From assembly GCA_948474755.1 (NCBI GenBank), contig CAOLHI010000395.1, positions 496,001 to 560,000 of the forward strand: a DNA stretch of 64,000 nt, read 5' to 3'. Under the pieces are notes generated by a model. That model was given only the letters and a program-made list of their open reading frames with translations, did no database searches and was not told the DNA's origin. Shown piece by piece: positions 34,478 through 46,857 of this stretch. Numbering within the stretch: position 1 is the stretch's first letter; every line of letters begins with the position of its first letter. This DNA comes from Ctenosaura bakeri. Its lineage: Eukaryota; Chordata; Lepidosauria; Squamata; Iguanidae. A program made the position numbers and the translations under genes.

Positions 34478-34796
34478 AAAGGAGGAAGAAGGAATTTTTT
34501 CACTACCATGTTTCAAAATCTTAGATGGAGAATAATTGAGATGATAGTAACCTTTGTGATATCCCTATAACTGTAAAGTTCCCATCAGGACAAAGTCTCA
34601 AAACTAACAAACTTGGTCATTGGCCCATAATTATCTTATTCTGTATTGATTATTCTACTCTGATGGGAAACGACAAAGCAAAGGGCCAAGACAAGGCATT
34701 TCCATTTTTTCTGTTTAGAATTGTTTGACTAGAAATGCCATCAATTCTGTATCCAAAGTTAAGTGCTTTACTGCTAAAGTATGAGATACGTGCTTA
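34478..34796. other. Unassigned short stretch
   Basis: No recognisable feature. Confidence 0.3.
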
Positions 34797-34916
34797 ATGC
34801 ACTTCCAGATATTTTGGGACGGCAGCTCCCAAAAGTCACCATTATTGATGCTGGTTATAGATCATGGGAGTTGTACACTAAAAATAAAATCTAAAGGGAT
34901 TCAGTTGCCCACCCCT
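34797..34916. mobile_element. Family G palindromic MITE
   Basis: CCAGATATTTTGGGACGGCA, GCTCCCAAAAGTCACCATTA, then the inverse arm ATCATGGGAGTTGTACACTA and TTGCCCACCCCTATTG. Arms are diverged. Confidence 0.55.
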
Positions 34917-35841
34917 ATTGAAGTGATGTAAATTGATATGGACATCTTGTTGTTTGCTTTTACAGAATCTGTACGCCCTTGAAACGATGATGATCAGTTT
35001 TGCTTTTACATTTTTCTTCATGAGATCTTCAGGATCTTATTGTGCTTAGCAATTAGCAAAAAGGAGAAGTTCAATAAGTTACAAGGAGCAATCATTCAAA
35101 TAAGTAAAATGAATCCATTCTTACACATCCACAGTTGGTAAATGCCATTCGTTTCAAGGCTGATTCCGTCCATCTATTGTACCATCGTCAAATATGTTGT
35201 CATGGTGAGTGCCAATGAATGCATATTAACATCAATTAGCTTCCCAAGACTGTTTCAGGAAAATGACCTCTGATAGATGCTTATTTGTGCTCAGTTAATG
35301 AAATCACCCACACAAACTTAGCTTGATTATTTAGCAAACATGGTTGATTCTGTGTAGACAATGAATGCTTTTTGACATTTCTTCCCCACTTCCCTGAGAC
35401 ATCTCTCTCTAAGGGCTCATTTGACGCTAAGATTTTCAGAATAGTAAATGTATATATTACTTCTCTTTCTTATATGCGTCCCATTGAGTTTTAATGCAAG
35501 GGTGGGCAACTATGTCAAGTCTGTCGACTACACTTATGGCATATGATCCTTTACTGGCTTGATGGACTACTGGAAAATAAAACAAACAAACAAGAAGTAT
35601 CTAGCTCTCTTTTGGTTCTCCAAAGTGTTTTGTGACAAAAACTATTGGGAGGCCCTTGTGGCCTATCAAAAGCACTCGGAGGCATCCAGGAGCAACAATT
35701 TACTATCTTTTTTTTATTATTATTCAAAGCAGGTTGTTCTGCAGATTTGGGGGTTGCCAAGAACCACAGTGAAATTCTATGTGTGTTTGGGGGGTCTCAT
35801 GTTAGGCCACACTTTGCCCACTCTTGCTGTAATGGATCTAA
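34917..35841. other. Unassigned stretch, possibly with a conserved element
   Basis: About 35090-35350 is non-repetitive AT-rich DNA with homeodomain-type words (AATTAG, TTAATGA). GGTGGGCAAC (35502) and CACACTTTGCCCACTC (35809) may be edges of a MITE like that at 34797. Confidence 0.3.
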
Positions 35842-36043
35842 GGCCATTTCCACACTATACTATTATAGTGCTATTACTCCACTTGCAGCATCCTGTGGAA
35901 TTCTGGGGTTTGTAGTTTCCTGAGGCCAAAGAGCTCTTTGGGTGAGAATTCTAAAGGCCCCTCCCTTACCTGGAAACCCCACGATTCCACAGGTTGTTGA
36001 AAGTGAAATTATAGTGCTATAACTATCTAGTGTGGAAATGGCC
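35842..36043. mobile_element. Family A fold-back MITE, copy 12
   Basis: GGCCATTTCC to GGAAATGGCC, 202 bp, exact TAA duplication (35839-35841 and 36044-36046). Confidence 0.94.
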
Positions 36044-38504
36044 TAAATTCAGTTGTTTTATGGTTAGTACAAGCAGAATAATGCAGCCTTATAAGTGTAA
36101 CTTTTCTTAAAATCCAAGGAGAGTTAGCTTCAGGATTTGAGAGGTGCAGAGAAATGAGCTATTGGTGAGACCCATCAGTCAGACAGATTAGGAAAAGGGG
36201 TAACAGACACAAACTGAGGGAGTATCTCATACCCTCTTTCCCAATCTGACAGGGACAATCCTGATTAATTTTGTCCCCCTTTTTCAGCTGTTTTTAAAAT
36301 GTCCCAGTTTCTCTTTCTCCTCTTCATGTTTTGTTCTTTTGTCCTCATCTTGCTTCAATTGCTGCAAAAAAGTGAAAAGTTAGTTTGCACTCTTCACTCA
36401 GCATGGGAGAGAGGAGAGAAAAAGTTGGAATTTTGTCATTCCCGGTAGATCCAGGCAAAAGCAAATTCTTGCAGCCTCTCCTGGCTTGTGTGTCCTACCA
36501 CATCAATAACATGGATCACTGACTCTAATCCAAGCCAGTAGAAGATGGTAACCTTTTCCTGGATGCTGAATCTAGAGCATCACATGCAGGCCTTGAAGGA
36601 GGGGACTTGGAAGATGAGCTACTTCATCCTTGAGAATGTCACAGGTTTGCTCTTTTAACTCTTCAGTAACTCCCTGATGATGGTTTGACCTTACTTGGAC
36701 TACTTTTCATGTTTAGAATTCAGATTACCTCTACCACACTTCTGCTCTTAGCACCCTGGTCTCACTTGATTCCTCCAATGTTCACTTCTTGAAATAGAGG
36801 TGCTTTCATGTGGATGTTTGCTACCCAGAGACAGTATGCCTTTATATATTGATTGCTGGGGAATACAGTAGTCAAGGGCAACAGTTTGGCCACTGTGGGA
36901 ATAGAATTATGGACTAGAGGCTATCAGTCAAATCCATAATGGTTCTTCTCAAATTCTTAGCTATGAATGTACCAAAACAACTCCTCCTTCCATGTTCTGC
37001 TGATGTTCATGGGCACACCTGTGCATGGGTAAAATACCACTCACCCACAACTTTCACAGACATGAAATTAACTGCGTACACATTCCCATCAAGGTTGTTC
37101 TTCAGATATTTGCCTGAATGTACTTTTGCAATGATTTTCCAATAAATGTATCCATGTTGCTAGTGTGGCAGTGTGAAGAGGCAGACAAAATGAAAGCTCA
37201 TCTCTCATAGAACTATGAGTGAAGAGCATAAAAAAAAAGCAACAACCAGGAACCATTCCTAATGGATTGACTTCACTTCAGAAAAAAGAAGTAAAGCAAT
37301 TAAGTCAATTCAGACTTGCGGAAGACAAATCAAAATGTTGAAAATGTCCCTTCCCCAGACTTGAGACTAGGTAAGTGGAAATTTGCAGAGGTGGCTGAAG
37401 AACAGTCTATCAACTATTGACCCACTTCTCTTTCTGGTAGAAGAAACATAATATCAAGTGATATCAAGTGATGTCTATTAACTTTACCATTAACTGAAGG
37501 ATTCTCTTGTACCCTCTGGCTACTGACATATCAACTGACCCTAAAGAAAACCTCTAGAACCTTCTGGGCTTCTCACCAGTGAACAAGAATGTTGATTTCC
37601 CCCCTTCCAGCTCTTTCATAAATCAGATGACCTATGAAATGGAAACAGAAAAGCTGTCATTCCTGTAATAGATTAAAAAGAAGAAGAGGAAAACATGACT
37701 GCAACAGAGTCTAATTTTCTTGAGATGTCACACAGCTTCAAATCAGATCTCTCTCCTTTCCTCCCAGAAGATGCTTAAACAATTTGTACATTATTTTCCT
37801 CCCTAGCAGCATATGGTAATACGACTTGCTGATGCCGCTTCAGTCATATTTGGGGGGAATTAACATGCTAATTATAAAGGCATTTCGTGATGGGACACAA
37901 TCTGTGACGCTAATTGTCACACGTCTAGCTTTTTCTTCTTTCATGGAAACAGTAAACAAAATAAACAGTGGGATGTTGTGGGGAATATAATAATGGTATG
38001 GCAGACAGTGCTGGGAAATTGTGATTCACTCTTGCCTTGGCTTAGAATGAAAGTTCTCCTGTAGTTGCTCAGGCATTTATATCCGGTTCTGGAAGTCACA
38101 TTTCACTAAGTTCCTACAGTAAGTTGGGGTAGATCAATGCACAAGGTGTGGAACCCAGTCTTTCTTTCCTTATGAGCCACATTGACCTGAAGGTGCCAAA
38201 TAATACTTCAGTTTTGGGCTTATACCAGACAAAATGGTAACCAGAAGTAAAATATCATTTCTGTCCAGCTTTTTAGCAATTATAAGGCAAAACCTTAGGT
38301 GTTGTGGGGGAGATTTTACGGCATTTGAGTGTATGTGAAGGTGTGTTCCCATGTTTTCTTGCATTCTTGTAAGGTTTGGCATTGTTTCTCTATGGAAATT
38401 GTCCAAAAGTCATGCCAAAATTTGGAAGAGATTTGGAAGGGTTGGTGGAACTGGTTGGAGGATGTAAGTGTTGCAAAAGTTGTTTGATTTTCTCTTTGCA
38501 AGCA
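36044..38504. other. Long unassigned stretch
   Basis: About 2.5 kb with no recognised transposon. The block at about 37750-37935 (GCATATGGTAATACGACTTG, CATGCTAATTATAAAGGCAT) is complex and AT-rich and could be an old conserved enhancer, but this is untested. Confidence 0.35.
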
Positions 38505-38830
38505 GTAGGTAATGACCAAGGTGGTGAATAGTCTGGAAACTAAATATGAGGAAGAAAGGTTGAACATTTTAAGGATGTTTAGCTGGATAAAAGAAGATTT
38601 GTGTCATGGGGAGGCATGTTTGGTGTCTTCAGATCTCTGAATGGCTGTCAGATGAAAGATGGAGCAGGTTATTGTTTATCATTCTAAACCGTAAGGTGAG
38701 AACCAGTGGAAGAAAGCAGAAGTTGGGTAAAAATTAAAACAGAAAATGGGATTACTGGAAAGCATCCAGCTGAACTCATGTAGGAAAGACTTTCTTCAAA
38801 TCAAGGTAGAAAGTTCAGAAGCAAAGTTAT
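38505..38830 (+). mobile_element. CR1 LINE fragment, old copy
   Basis: AGGTTGAACATTTTAAGGAT, GTTTAGCTGGATAAAAGAAG and TCTGAATGGCTGTCAGATGA then GATGGAGCAGG match the CR1 3' coding order. No open frame is preserved. Confidence 0.65.
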
Positions 38831-40190
38831 AGCTGAATATTAAGAAAACAAAACAAAAATAATAATAATGACCCCTGCTTACCCATTGCCTGACCCCTGT
38901 TATTGTAGCTACTGGAGATATTGCCATACTTGAGATTGTTCTGTGACCTACTCCTGAGAAATGTCCTTTCCTTGTACTAAACTTGAAATCATACCTTCTT
39001 CTGGCCTAAGCTTCCCTCCCCAGAATGACAGGATCCTGGAGATTATTGTAATGCTTCCTTGCACATTTGGAAGGTCTTAAATCAGAAGAGATAGACTAGC
39101 CGCTATAGGGGACACACTGTGCATTTATTTGTGCCAGTCCCCAATGCAGTCAATGTGCATTTTAGCTGACATTTTATTTTGATTGTAGCCTTTGGTTTTA
39201 TATTTATCCCACTAAAAGTATCCTGATACAAAAGAGAATAATAGCATTTAGAGCTTCTAATATATTAAACAGAGAATCATGTTTATTCTCTGTTGTTGTG
39301 ATAGGGCTTCTGTATATTTAATGTCTACCGCACATCTATTTAATACCTCTTGTGGGATGGGCTATGTTGATTTATGGGTTTTATAATCAGCAAATCTCCC
39401 CATATAGCCCACTTGTTCCAAGGTGAATTGATGTCCATAAACTGAGGCTACCAGCAAGGAATATTGATTCTGTTGTCTGGCTTCACTCAAACCAAATCTC
39501 TGAGACTTTTCCACAATTCTGTAGAACACTTGGAATAAAAAGGAAGATGTATTACCATGAATTAGGACTATTACTTCCATTTATAAGATGATCGCTGGAA
39601 TAGGTCCAGGATGTGTATGATCACTGAAATAGATGGAAGATGTTCATGGTACTCTTTTGAAATGCAAGAGGATGGGATTGTTTGGTTCTGCTTTTAAGAA
39701 GAATTCCATAATTCTGCTCATTTGTCTCTAAATGATCCTTCCAGGAGCACAGACGATATGCAAACTGCTGTGTTGCTTTACTTTCTGTGAGGAAGGCTCA
39801 ATGAAGAGAAACTTTTGTTGTGTCAGGGCCAGACAATAAGGTTTGTGAAGAGGGATCTAAACCAAAGACTCCGTGCTTCTCAGAACATCTTATGTAGGGG
39901 ACCAAAAGTGAGATTTTTTCCCCTCCAGTATACCAGGCTTCAGCACTATATTTGTCCCAATTGGGTACAACTGTTTCTTTCTTCTCTGGAAATCTGCCAG
40001 GGACTGGCAGCCAATTGTTCAGCTGGCAGCTTTATTTTGGGAGTAACTGTTTTGCAAAACCTTACTCTCCCTTCTGTCCTATATCCCAGTACTTCCCCTC
40101 TGCTCCAGTCTATACCACAACATTTTGAGGGGGTGGAAAACAGTTTTATTAATAATCCAGATTATTACAACCACAAGGTCATAACTCTTG
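38831..40190. other. Unassigned non-coding stretch
   Basis: No recognisable gene or repeat. Open frames at 39362-39580 and 39815-40264 show no known domain; the second runs into a MITE. Confidence 0.35.
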
Positions 40191-40307
40191 GGCCATTTCC
40201 ACACTACATTCTTATAGCACAATTATTCCACTTTCAACATCCTATGGAATCCATAGGATGTTGAAAGTGGAATAATCACGCTATAAGAGTGTAGTGCGGA
40301 AATGGGT
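40191..40307. mobile_element. Family A minimal hairpin, copy 13
   Basis: This 117-bp element has two arms that meet at TATGGAATCCATAG with almost no spacer. Exact TTG duplication (40188-40190 and 40308-40310). It lacks the TTTGCAGTTTAGGGAGGGGC inner part of longer copies. Confidence 0.92.
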
Positions 40308-42385
40308 TTGGTGGGGAAAGAGCGGCATGATTGTTTCTTCATATTCTTTGGTGCTATCAAGACTTCTGGAAAAACTCCATGAATTCCTCCCATGAAAGCC
40401 TTCCATCCTGGAGAGGAAGGGGTAAAGAAAGAAGATATATGTACGATGTTTGTCCAGGGATTGGGGCTACCTAGATATTGCATATATAAGCAGCCTTTAA
40501 CAATTCTATTGTCAATGGAAAAATAACACTGGGAGAAGATAATTGCAAACCTATTGTCTTGTTTCTGCCCCTAGCGTGCCATCAGTTGTTTATCCTCTAT
40601 AAGGTCCTACATTCGTGTTTGAAAGGTAAATATGGATCTTGGTATCAAGGGAGGGGAGCAACCTTAGGACAATGGAGTTTGACCCTTAGCAAAGTAATAA
40701 AAAAATTAAAAACAGACCACCACTATGAGTACTACTGCTATTACACTAGTTATCAGTGCAATACAACATAATACAATGCACAACTTTATTATGGTCATAG
40801 ACCATCACAAGGAGGGTAGGGGACAGTCAATTAAAAACATAGAAGATTGTGTTTCTGTCTGTGCATAGTAAAAATAGGAGCATTAGATGGATAATGTGTT
40901 AGAAATCACATCCATCATAGTTATTATCTGTACTCAGTGGCTGGTGGGTCTATTGATATGGTGTGAAGGATCTACCCAAAGCAGTTTCAGGAGGCGTTGG
41001 TACAAAAGTATATCCATGAGTGGGAGGCGGGGGTGTTAAATTGAAGGTGTTGTCCATACCCCAATAAGAATCCTGATCTCTCAAAGAAATATTCTCTTAG
41101 TCCCCAAATTTCTAGCACTGTAGAGAGTGAAAGTGAGTGACCTTGACAATTGTCCACACCTAGAAATTTTATATTTCCTTTGTTTTGCCTTCCCTGGGTC
41201 GTTTTGGCTGTCTCTTTTCTTTGGATGCCTAAATAGTATTTCTAGATGCTCACCTAAAATGTTAGGTTATGGAAGACAGTTGAATTACGGTGGGAAGGTT
41301 TCTTATCTGGGAGTGGGCAATGCCCCCGTAGGTACACACCAAATGACCATAAAAGATGGAGTGGATTTGTTATCCTAGGTCTGTCTTTGGTCTCTCAGGA
41401 GAGAGATCTGCTGGCATGAATAGACATGCATACTTTTTGATTTTGGCTCTGGTTAGCATTTGTCACACAAGGTCTGATTTTTTTTTCCTTTTGCTTGAAC
41501 ATCAGAGATGTCCATGTACATACATAAACACACATAGAGAGAGATTCTTCCAAGAAGATAGAAAGTTTAATTAAATATTTTGGATGATGGGGGGATAAAT
41601 ACATGGAAGATGAAGGACTCAACCATGCAACAAAGTATTTTATTTTACAAATCAACAGCTGTTGCCCTCTTCACCTCAGTCAAACAAGACTGTTGAACTG
41701 GAGTAACAGCTGCAAGAATCCAGCTGTTCCATCTTAGCAGGCAACTCTTCCTGGTTCCTTGACATTTGTTTCTTCCTTTGTTCCTCTTCCCACGGTACTT
41801 TTCAGCTAGTCAGCACTAATTTCTCAGAGTCTTAAGTGGTTGCAAATATCTGACTGAGGTTGAGAGCTGTAGTGTCACTGCAATCTCAGGCTATATCCAG
41901 AGTAGCGTAGACCATATCCAGATAAATCTGATGCTCTCCACTTTTATTTCAAAACAAAAATGTTAAAGTAGATAATCTCACTGCATGAATATCCTCTACA
42001 AGTTTTTGAAAAAGACATATAAGTGCAAACCATGGAATATTTGAAAATATTTTTTAAAAAATGGTTGAAAAAGTGGGTTTAACACCAGAGTCAGGAATCT
42101 CACTGAAAGACCTTGAGTTGGTCTCTATCTTTCAGCCTATTCTATCATGGAGTGCAGACATTTGTAGGGAGCTCACTAACATGACATGAATGAAACTGTA
42201 CTCTCCCCATCCCCATCCGCTTTCTCCAACCCTATAACTGACCTACAGAGGGCTACTCTGACTGACACTGATGACAGGTGATATCTTTCCTAGGTAGTAA
42301 CCACGGATGACCCTAAACTCAACAAATTTATCTGACCACTCTATTCTGTTGCCTTGTGTGGCACTGAATTCCAAAGTTTCTCTGT
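40308..42385. other. Long unassigned stretch
   Basis: About 2.1 kb with no recognised transposon or gene. Confidence 0.35.
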
Positions 42386-42885
42386 GGCCTTTACCGCATG
42401 AGGTGAGTGAATCGCTCTGTGCCATTACTTACCAGCTCTTCTTGGGTCTGAAGTAATGCAAACTTTCCCTTGAGTCCTTCCGCAGGGCTCCTCCATTAGT
42501 GCAATACAAACCGGAGCAGTGCGAGTTCTGTAGATCCGCACTGCTCTGGCTCAAAATGGCGGCTTCCGGTGTTTTCATGGGAGTGGACCAACCACTGAGA
42601 CTGGCCACGGCCACAGCCTGTCCTCCACTGATCTCAGGCTCACATTGGTGCAAGCCTGCACATCTGCACAGATAAGTAGGAATGCAATGGTGCGTTCCAG
42701 AAAATGTAAAGACCTGATTTTTCTGGTCTTTACTTAGTGCGGGGGAGGACCACTTGGGGGCGGGTTGGATCAGACTGAGGTGTGGAACTAAGTTAAATAG
42801 TCTGCACCTAGTCCAATCCAAGGTGCAGACGACCTCCGCGCCAGGATGCCTTGGCCCGTTTTAACTGCCTCGTGTGGAAAGGGCC
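42386..42885. mobile_element. Family D DNA transposon, copy 2
   Basis: GGCCTTTACCGCATGAGGTG to CGTGTGGAAAGGGCC. Blocks TTACTTACCAG, CTCAGGCTCACATTGG and CCAAGGTGCAGACGACCTCC match copies at 1217 and 51838. Flanks TGT and CAT do not match, so one edge is altered. The internal hairpin GACCTGATTTTTCTGGTCTT is notable. Confidence 0.75.
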
Positions 42886-43199
42886 CATGTTTTGTGAAGA
42901 GGCGCTTCCTTTTATGTTTGAAAACATTTTAAAAACAGCTAGGACAGTGGGATGACAGAGGACTACAAGCAACCGAACATGTGGGATGTCAAATTGGGAC
43001 AAATGGAAGGTATGAAGAAAGCTACAAAAGACCTGTTTATTCAGGCAGATCTTAAGCTTATCTGGGGCCAGTTGGCTGTTGGACAGGGAGAGAGCTCTAT
43101 CACTGGGTTTGTGCTCTTCTATTGTTGTTTCTTTATTTTATTCTGCTTTTGTGACTGTTGTCCTTTTTTAAACCAAAACTGGTGTTTCCAAACCACAAA
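42886..43199. other. Unassigned short stretch
   Basis: No recognisable gene; possibly the decayed coding end of the L2 at its right. Confidence 0.25.
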
Positions 43200-43445
43200 A
43201 GCGTGCTGGCAAAAGATTGATGAGGCCTATCCAGTCTATTTTTAATTGTGTTTTTAATTGTACTTTTAATATCTTTTTTAACTGTACTTTAATTGTACTT
43301 TTATTCATGATATATTTTGATCATAGTATGTTTGTAGTATTCATTCTAAGTTTTAGTGTATTTTAATATTCTATACCCCACCTCGAGCCTTGAGGAGAGG
43401 TGGGTAATAAATAAATAAATGATGATGGTGATGATGACAACTATT
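43200..43445 (+). mobile_element. L2 LINE 3' end
   Basis: TTTTAATTGTACTTTTAAT repeats lead to the terminus CACCTCGAGCCTTGAGGAGA with GGTGGG and (AAAT)n, then a short (GATG)n. The terminal stem matches 27520-27550. Confidence 0.75.
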
Positions 43446-44414
43446 ATTACTACTCTTACTATTGATCAGGACTACTCCCCGCCAATCCATGATATGACAT
43501 GTACGTCACTAACAGAATTTCAACCCAAATGGCCAGTATCTCCCACCATTCTCCTTCAATGGATGACCCCACTGGGTTTATGAGAGAAGAACAAAGTTTC
43601 TCCCTATATATTTAGTTTTATACCCCTCTATCATGTTTCCTCTTATTCTCCCTCCCACCTGAATATCGTCAACTTTCATCGCAGAGCATTCTCTGCCATT
43701 TCTGGATGAGATGGATTGCTCTTCCCTGTGTCTTTTCTAATTTTCTCTCTGCCTCTCTCTGTTTATTCATCTTGGATTCTGAGCATTAGTTTTTCTCCTC
43801 AGATTTTCAGCAAATTCTTTTACCCCTCTCTCTCTCTCTCCATTTGGGAGGCTAATCCTCCAAAGCCCGCTGAAGTGGAATGTGTCATTTGCCACCTTCC
43901 AAATCTCTTTGTCAAAAGACAATGCACGGAAGATTCCTTCTTCTCTGCCAAGTAGCGCCACTCTCTTTGGAGAGTTTCAAATGTTCACCAAAGCATGGCT
44001 GTATTGGTTTGAAGGCTTAAAGGCTGGATTTAATTAGACTTTTTTCCCCTCCTAAAAGATGTTGTCTTATTTCTCCCAAGCTCTGCCACACCTCCCACCA
44101 CAACATAATAAACACACCACCTTCAGGGTTGCAAACCCAAGTATATGTGTGATGTGGGATGACATAGAGGAACCGTATTCATCCTCATTTCAAAATTGGC
44201 AACGTAATTTTGAGAACTGCATAATAGTATCTCCCAAAATGAAGTACAAAACTTTTATGTGAGCAGACGATGAGAGGCAGCAAAGGCCAACCAATGTCTC
44301 ATGTGAGGAACATGTCTTTATCAGACTGAGGCAAAAGGCACGGCAGAAGCGAACAATTCTGCCTCCATTTTGTTGTGCTTCTCCCAATCCAACTTGAATT
44401 CTTTGACTATATAG
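43446..44414. other. Unassigned non-coding stretch
   Basis: Contains a short (CT)n run near 43828-43840. Overlapping open frames at 43716-43961 are not supported as genes. Confidence 0.35.
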
Positions 44415-44900
44415 AAATCATAGTAATCATAGAAATATAGAGTTGGAAGAGACCACAGGGGCCATCCAGTCCAACCCCCTGCCATGCAGGAACACCCTCA
44501 AAGCACTCCCAAGAGATGGCCATCCATCCTCTGCTTAAAAACCTCCAAAGAAGGAGACTCCACTACACTCCGAGGCAGCATCTTCCACTGCCGGACTGTC
44601 AGGAAGCCCTGACCATCAGGAAGTTCTTCCTGAGGTTCAGGTGGAATCTCCTTTCCTGCAGCTTGTATTCATTGCTCCTTGTCCTGGTCTCTGGAGCAGC
44701 AGAAAACAAGCCCACTCCCTCCTCTATATGGCATCCCTTCAGATATTTAAACATGGCTCTCATGTCCCCTCTTAACCTTCTCTTGTGCAGACTAAACATC
44801 CCCAGCTCTCTAAGTCTATCCTCATAGGGCATGACTTGCAGGCCTCTCACCATTTTGGTCGCCCTCCTCTGGACTTGCTCCAGCTTGTCAATATCAATAT
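44415..44900 (-). mobile_element. CR1 LINE 3' end
   Basis: Minus translation 44904-44599 retains [38 protein letters not shown] and [20 protein letters not shown]. The 3' terminus near 44415 has repeated ATCATAG words. A small duplication (GACTGTCAGGAAGCCCTGACCATCAG) disturbs the frame near 44600. Confidence 0.93.
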
Positions 44901-44902
44901 CC

Positions 44903-45222
44903 ATAGTTACAGCAGATTGATACCGCTTTAACAGTCACTGCTTCATCCTAAGGAATTGTAAGACTTGTAGTTTTGAGAAATAACTCAGAATTCTTTCCTA
45001 CACATCTAGAAAGCTCTAGTCCACCTTCTCTGAAGTAGGGAGAGCACAAGGGCTCTCTCTTTATTATTTATTTATCTATTTGATTTTTATCCTTTTTCCA
45101 GAATTTGACCTGAGAGAAGAAGTTGAAAAGCCTCAGCAAAGTACAGATCCCAGGATTCCCCATGATGGAGACATGACCATTAAAGTGGCATCAAACTGCT
45201 GTAGCTTTGTAGTGTAGATACT
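44903..45222. mobile_element. Family B DNA element
   Basis: Left arm TAGTTACAGCAGATTGATAC, GCTTTAACAGTCACTGC; right arm GACCATTAAAGTGGCATCAA, ACTGCTGTAGCTTTGTAGTG. A T-rich stretch (45060-45100) breaks the middle. It abuts the CR1 5' junction. Confidence 0.55.
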
Positions 45223-45747
45223 TTCCTTGTACATCTCAACTTGCAAAGCTTTATTTGTTTCTTCCTTATGAAAATGTATACGCATTGTCATGCGGCTACA
45301 CCCCCATTTACTAAAATGTTTCGTGTGCCTGTTTTTGAATGTATGTCTTCTGAACTGGATACATTTTCATATGGTTTTGTGCACAGTCCATTTCTCTGAA
45401 ACAGACCACAACTCCCACAAATATGAGAACTTCCTGGGCAAGGGGCACTTTGTCTCAAAATGGTTCTCGGAGTATGCGGCATGGATAATCTGGCTGAGAT
45501 TTACAATGTCAGTTAAATTATTTTCAGTCCCTTCAGGGCAAATATACATTGGAGTAGGTGGTTAGATAGCCACAAACTTTTTTGCTAAAATAAACCACTT
45601 GTTCTCCAATATATTACTTTATCCCTCTCTCCTTCCATTTCATGCAGGGAACTAGTGGAGGCCTTCACAACTGTTCCTTTCATCTGCTCCAATCTCCTCC
45701 ATACAAAGTTCAGCAAATACTTTCCCTATTTCAATTCTGTCACCATG
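45223..45747. other. Unassigned non-coding stretch
   Basis: No recognisable gene or repeat. Confidence 0.35.
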
Positions 45748-45905
45748 AGAACCAATGTGGTGTAGGGGTTGGAGCATTGGAGAATATGGATGGTCTGAGC
45801 TCTGATGGGAAAAGAAATGAAGATATACTTCCAGATGGAGTGGGCCATCCTTTTCCTTTCCCTCAGAGCTGAGACCAACCTCATTTTCCTTATCTGAATT
45901 GCCTC
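45748..45905 (+). mobile_element. MIR-like SINE, diverged
   Basis: Head AACCAATGTGGTGTAGGGGT and GGAGCATTGGA; MIR/CORE-like later part AGCTGAGACCAACCTCATTT then CCTTATCTGAATTG. Confidence 0.55.
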
Positions 45906-46065
45906 TTCCTCCATCCCTTCTCCTCCCCTCCCCTGCCCACTATTAAACAGCAACAGCAGCCTCTTCCAGGGCTTGTTTACTGTCTGGCAAGGAGGTTTTG
46001 GATGGAGCTACAGAATAGACCCCAGAACCCCTTAAAAAATCACAAATATATGCAAACAACACTTA

Positions 46066-46382
46066 AGCAAGGGTATGTCATGTTGACGAGGGAGCAAGCT
46101 TGTTCTCTATTGCTCCAGAGACTAGGACAAGGAGCAATGGATTCAAGCTGCAGGAAAGGAGATTCCACTTGAACCTGAGGAAGAACTTCCTGATGGTCAG
46201 AGCTGTCTGGCAGTGGAATCTGCTGCCTCGGAGTGTGATAGAGTCTCCTTCTTTGGAGGTTTTTAAGAGGAGGCTGGATAGCCATCTGTTGGGAATGCTT
46301 TGATGGGTGTTCCTGCATGGCAGGGGGTTGGACTGGATGGCCCCTGGGGTCTCCTCCAACTCTATGATTCTAAGATTCTACT
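46066..46382 (+). mobile_element. CR1 LINE 3' end
   Basis: Plus translation 46100-46303 reads [40 protein letters not shown] and LPRSVIESPSLEVFKRRLDS. The 3' UTR ends in TATGATTCTAAGATTCTA. Strongly 5'-truncated. Confidence 0.93.
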
Positions 46383-46436
46383 AGTTTGAGGTGTAGTGGT
46401 ACTAGACAACCCTTTCCTGTGTAAACAGAAAACTGA

Positions 46437-46854
46437 GGCTCTTTCTGCAGGATGCAGTTGTCCGAGCATGGGGACAGGAAATGAGCAGGACCGTGATAAC
46501 GCTTCTGCATGATGTCATAATGGTCCTGTCCTTCTCCTGTTGCCAGGTGGCATGATCGCAGATTAAATTATTGACAGGCTTTCCCCATCAATGGCCCACG
46601 ATTGCACGACCATCCCATACTTACTTGGCCTGTGGAAGCCCCAGAAGCACAAAGGAGTCACTTCCTGCCCCAGCACAGCTTGCGAAATTGCCTAGCTGCA
46701 CTGCGGAAGGAAGAGTTGTGTCCATTGTGCTTCCTTTGGCAGGAAGCTGGTCCAGTACAGAGGGGAGCAGTCCTGTTGTGCTACCTTCCTAGCAGAGATA
46801 CTCCCAGGATCACCACTGGAGCACGACGGGATGAGGTAGGGTGCAAAAAGCACC
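46437..46854. mobile_element. Family E DNA transposon, copy with TGA duplication
   Basis: GGCTCTTTCTGC to GTGCAAAAAGCACC, exact TGA duplication (46434-46436 and 46855-46857). Internal blocks GCTTCTGCATGATGTC, GGCATGATCGCAGATT and CACTTCCTGCCCCAGC align with copies at 4440 and 19719. The 418-bp interior has no transposase frame. Confidence 0.8.
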
Positions 46855-46857
46855 TGA

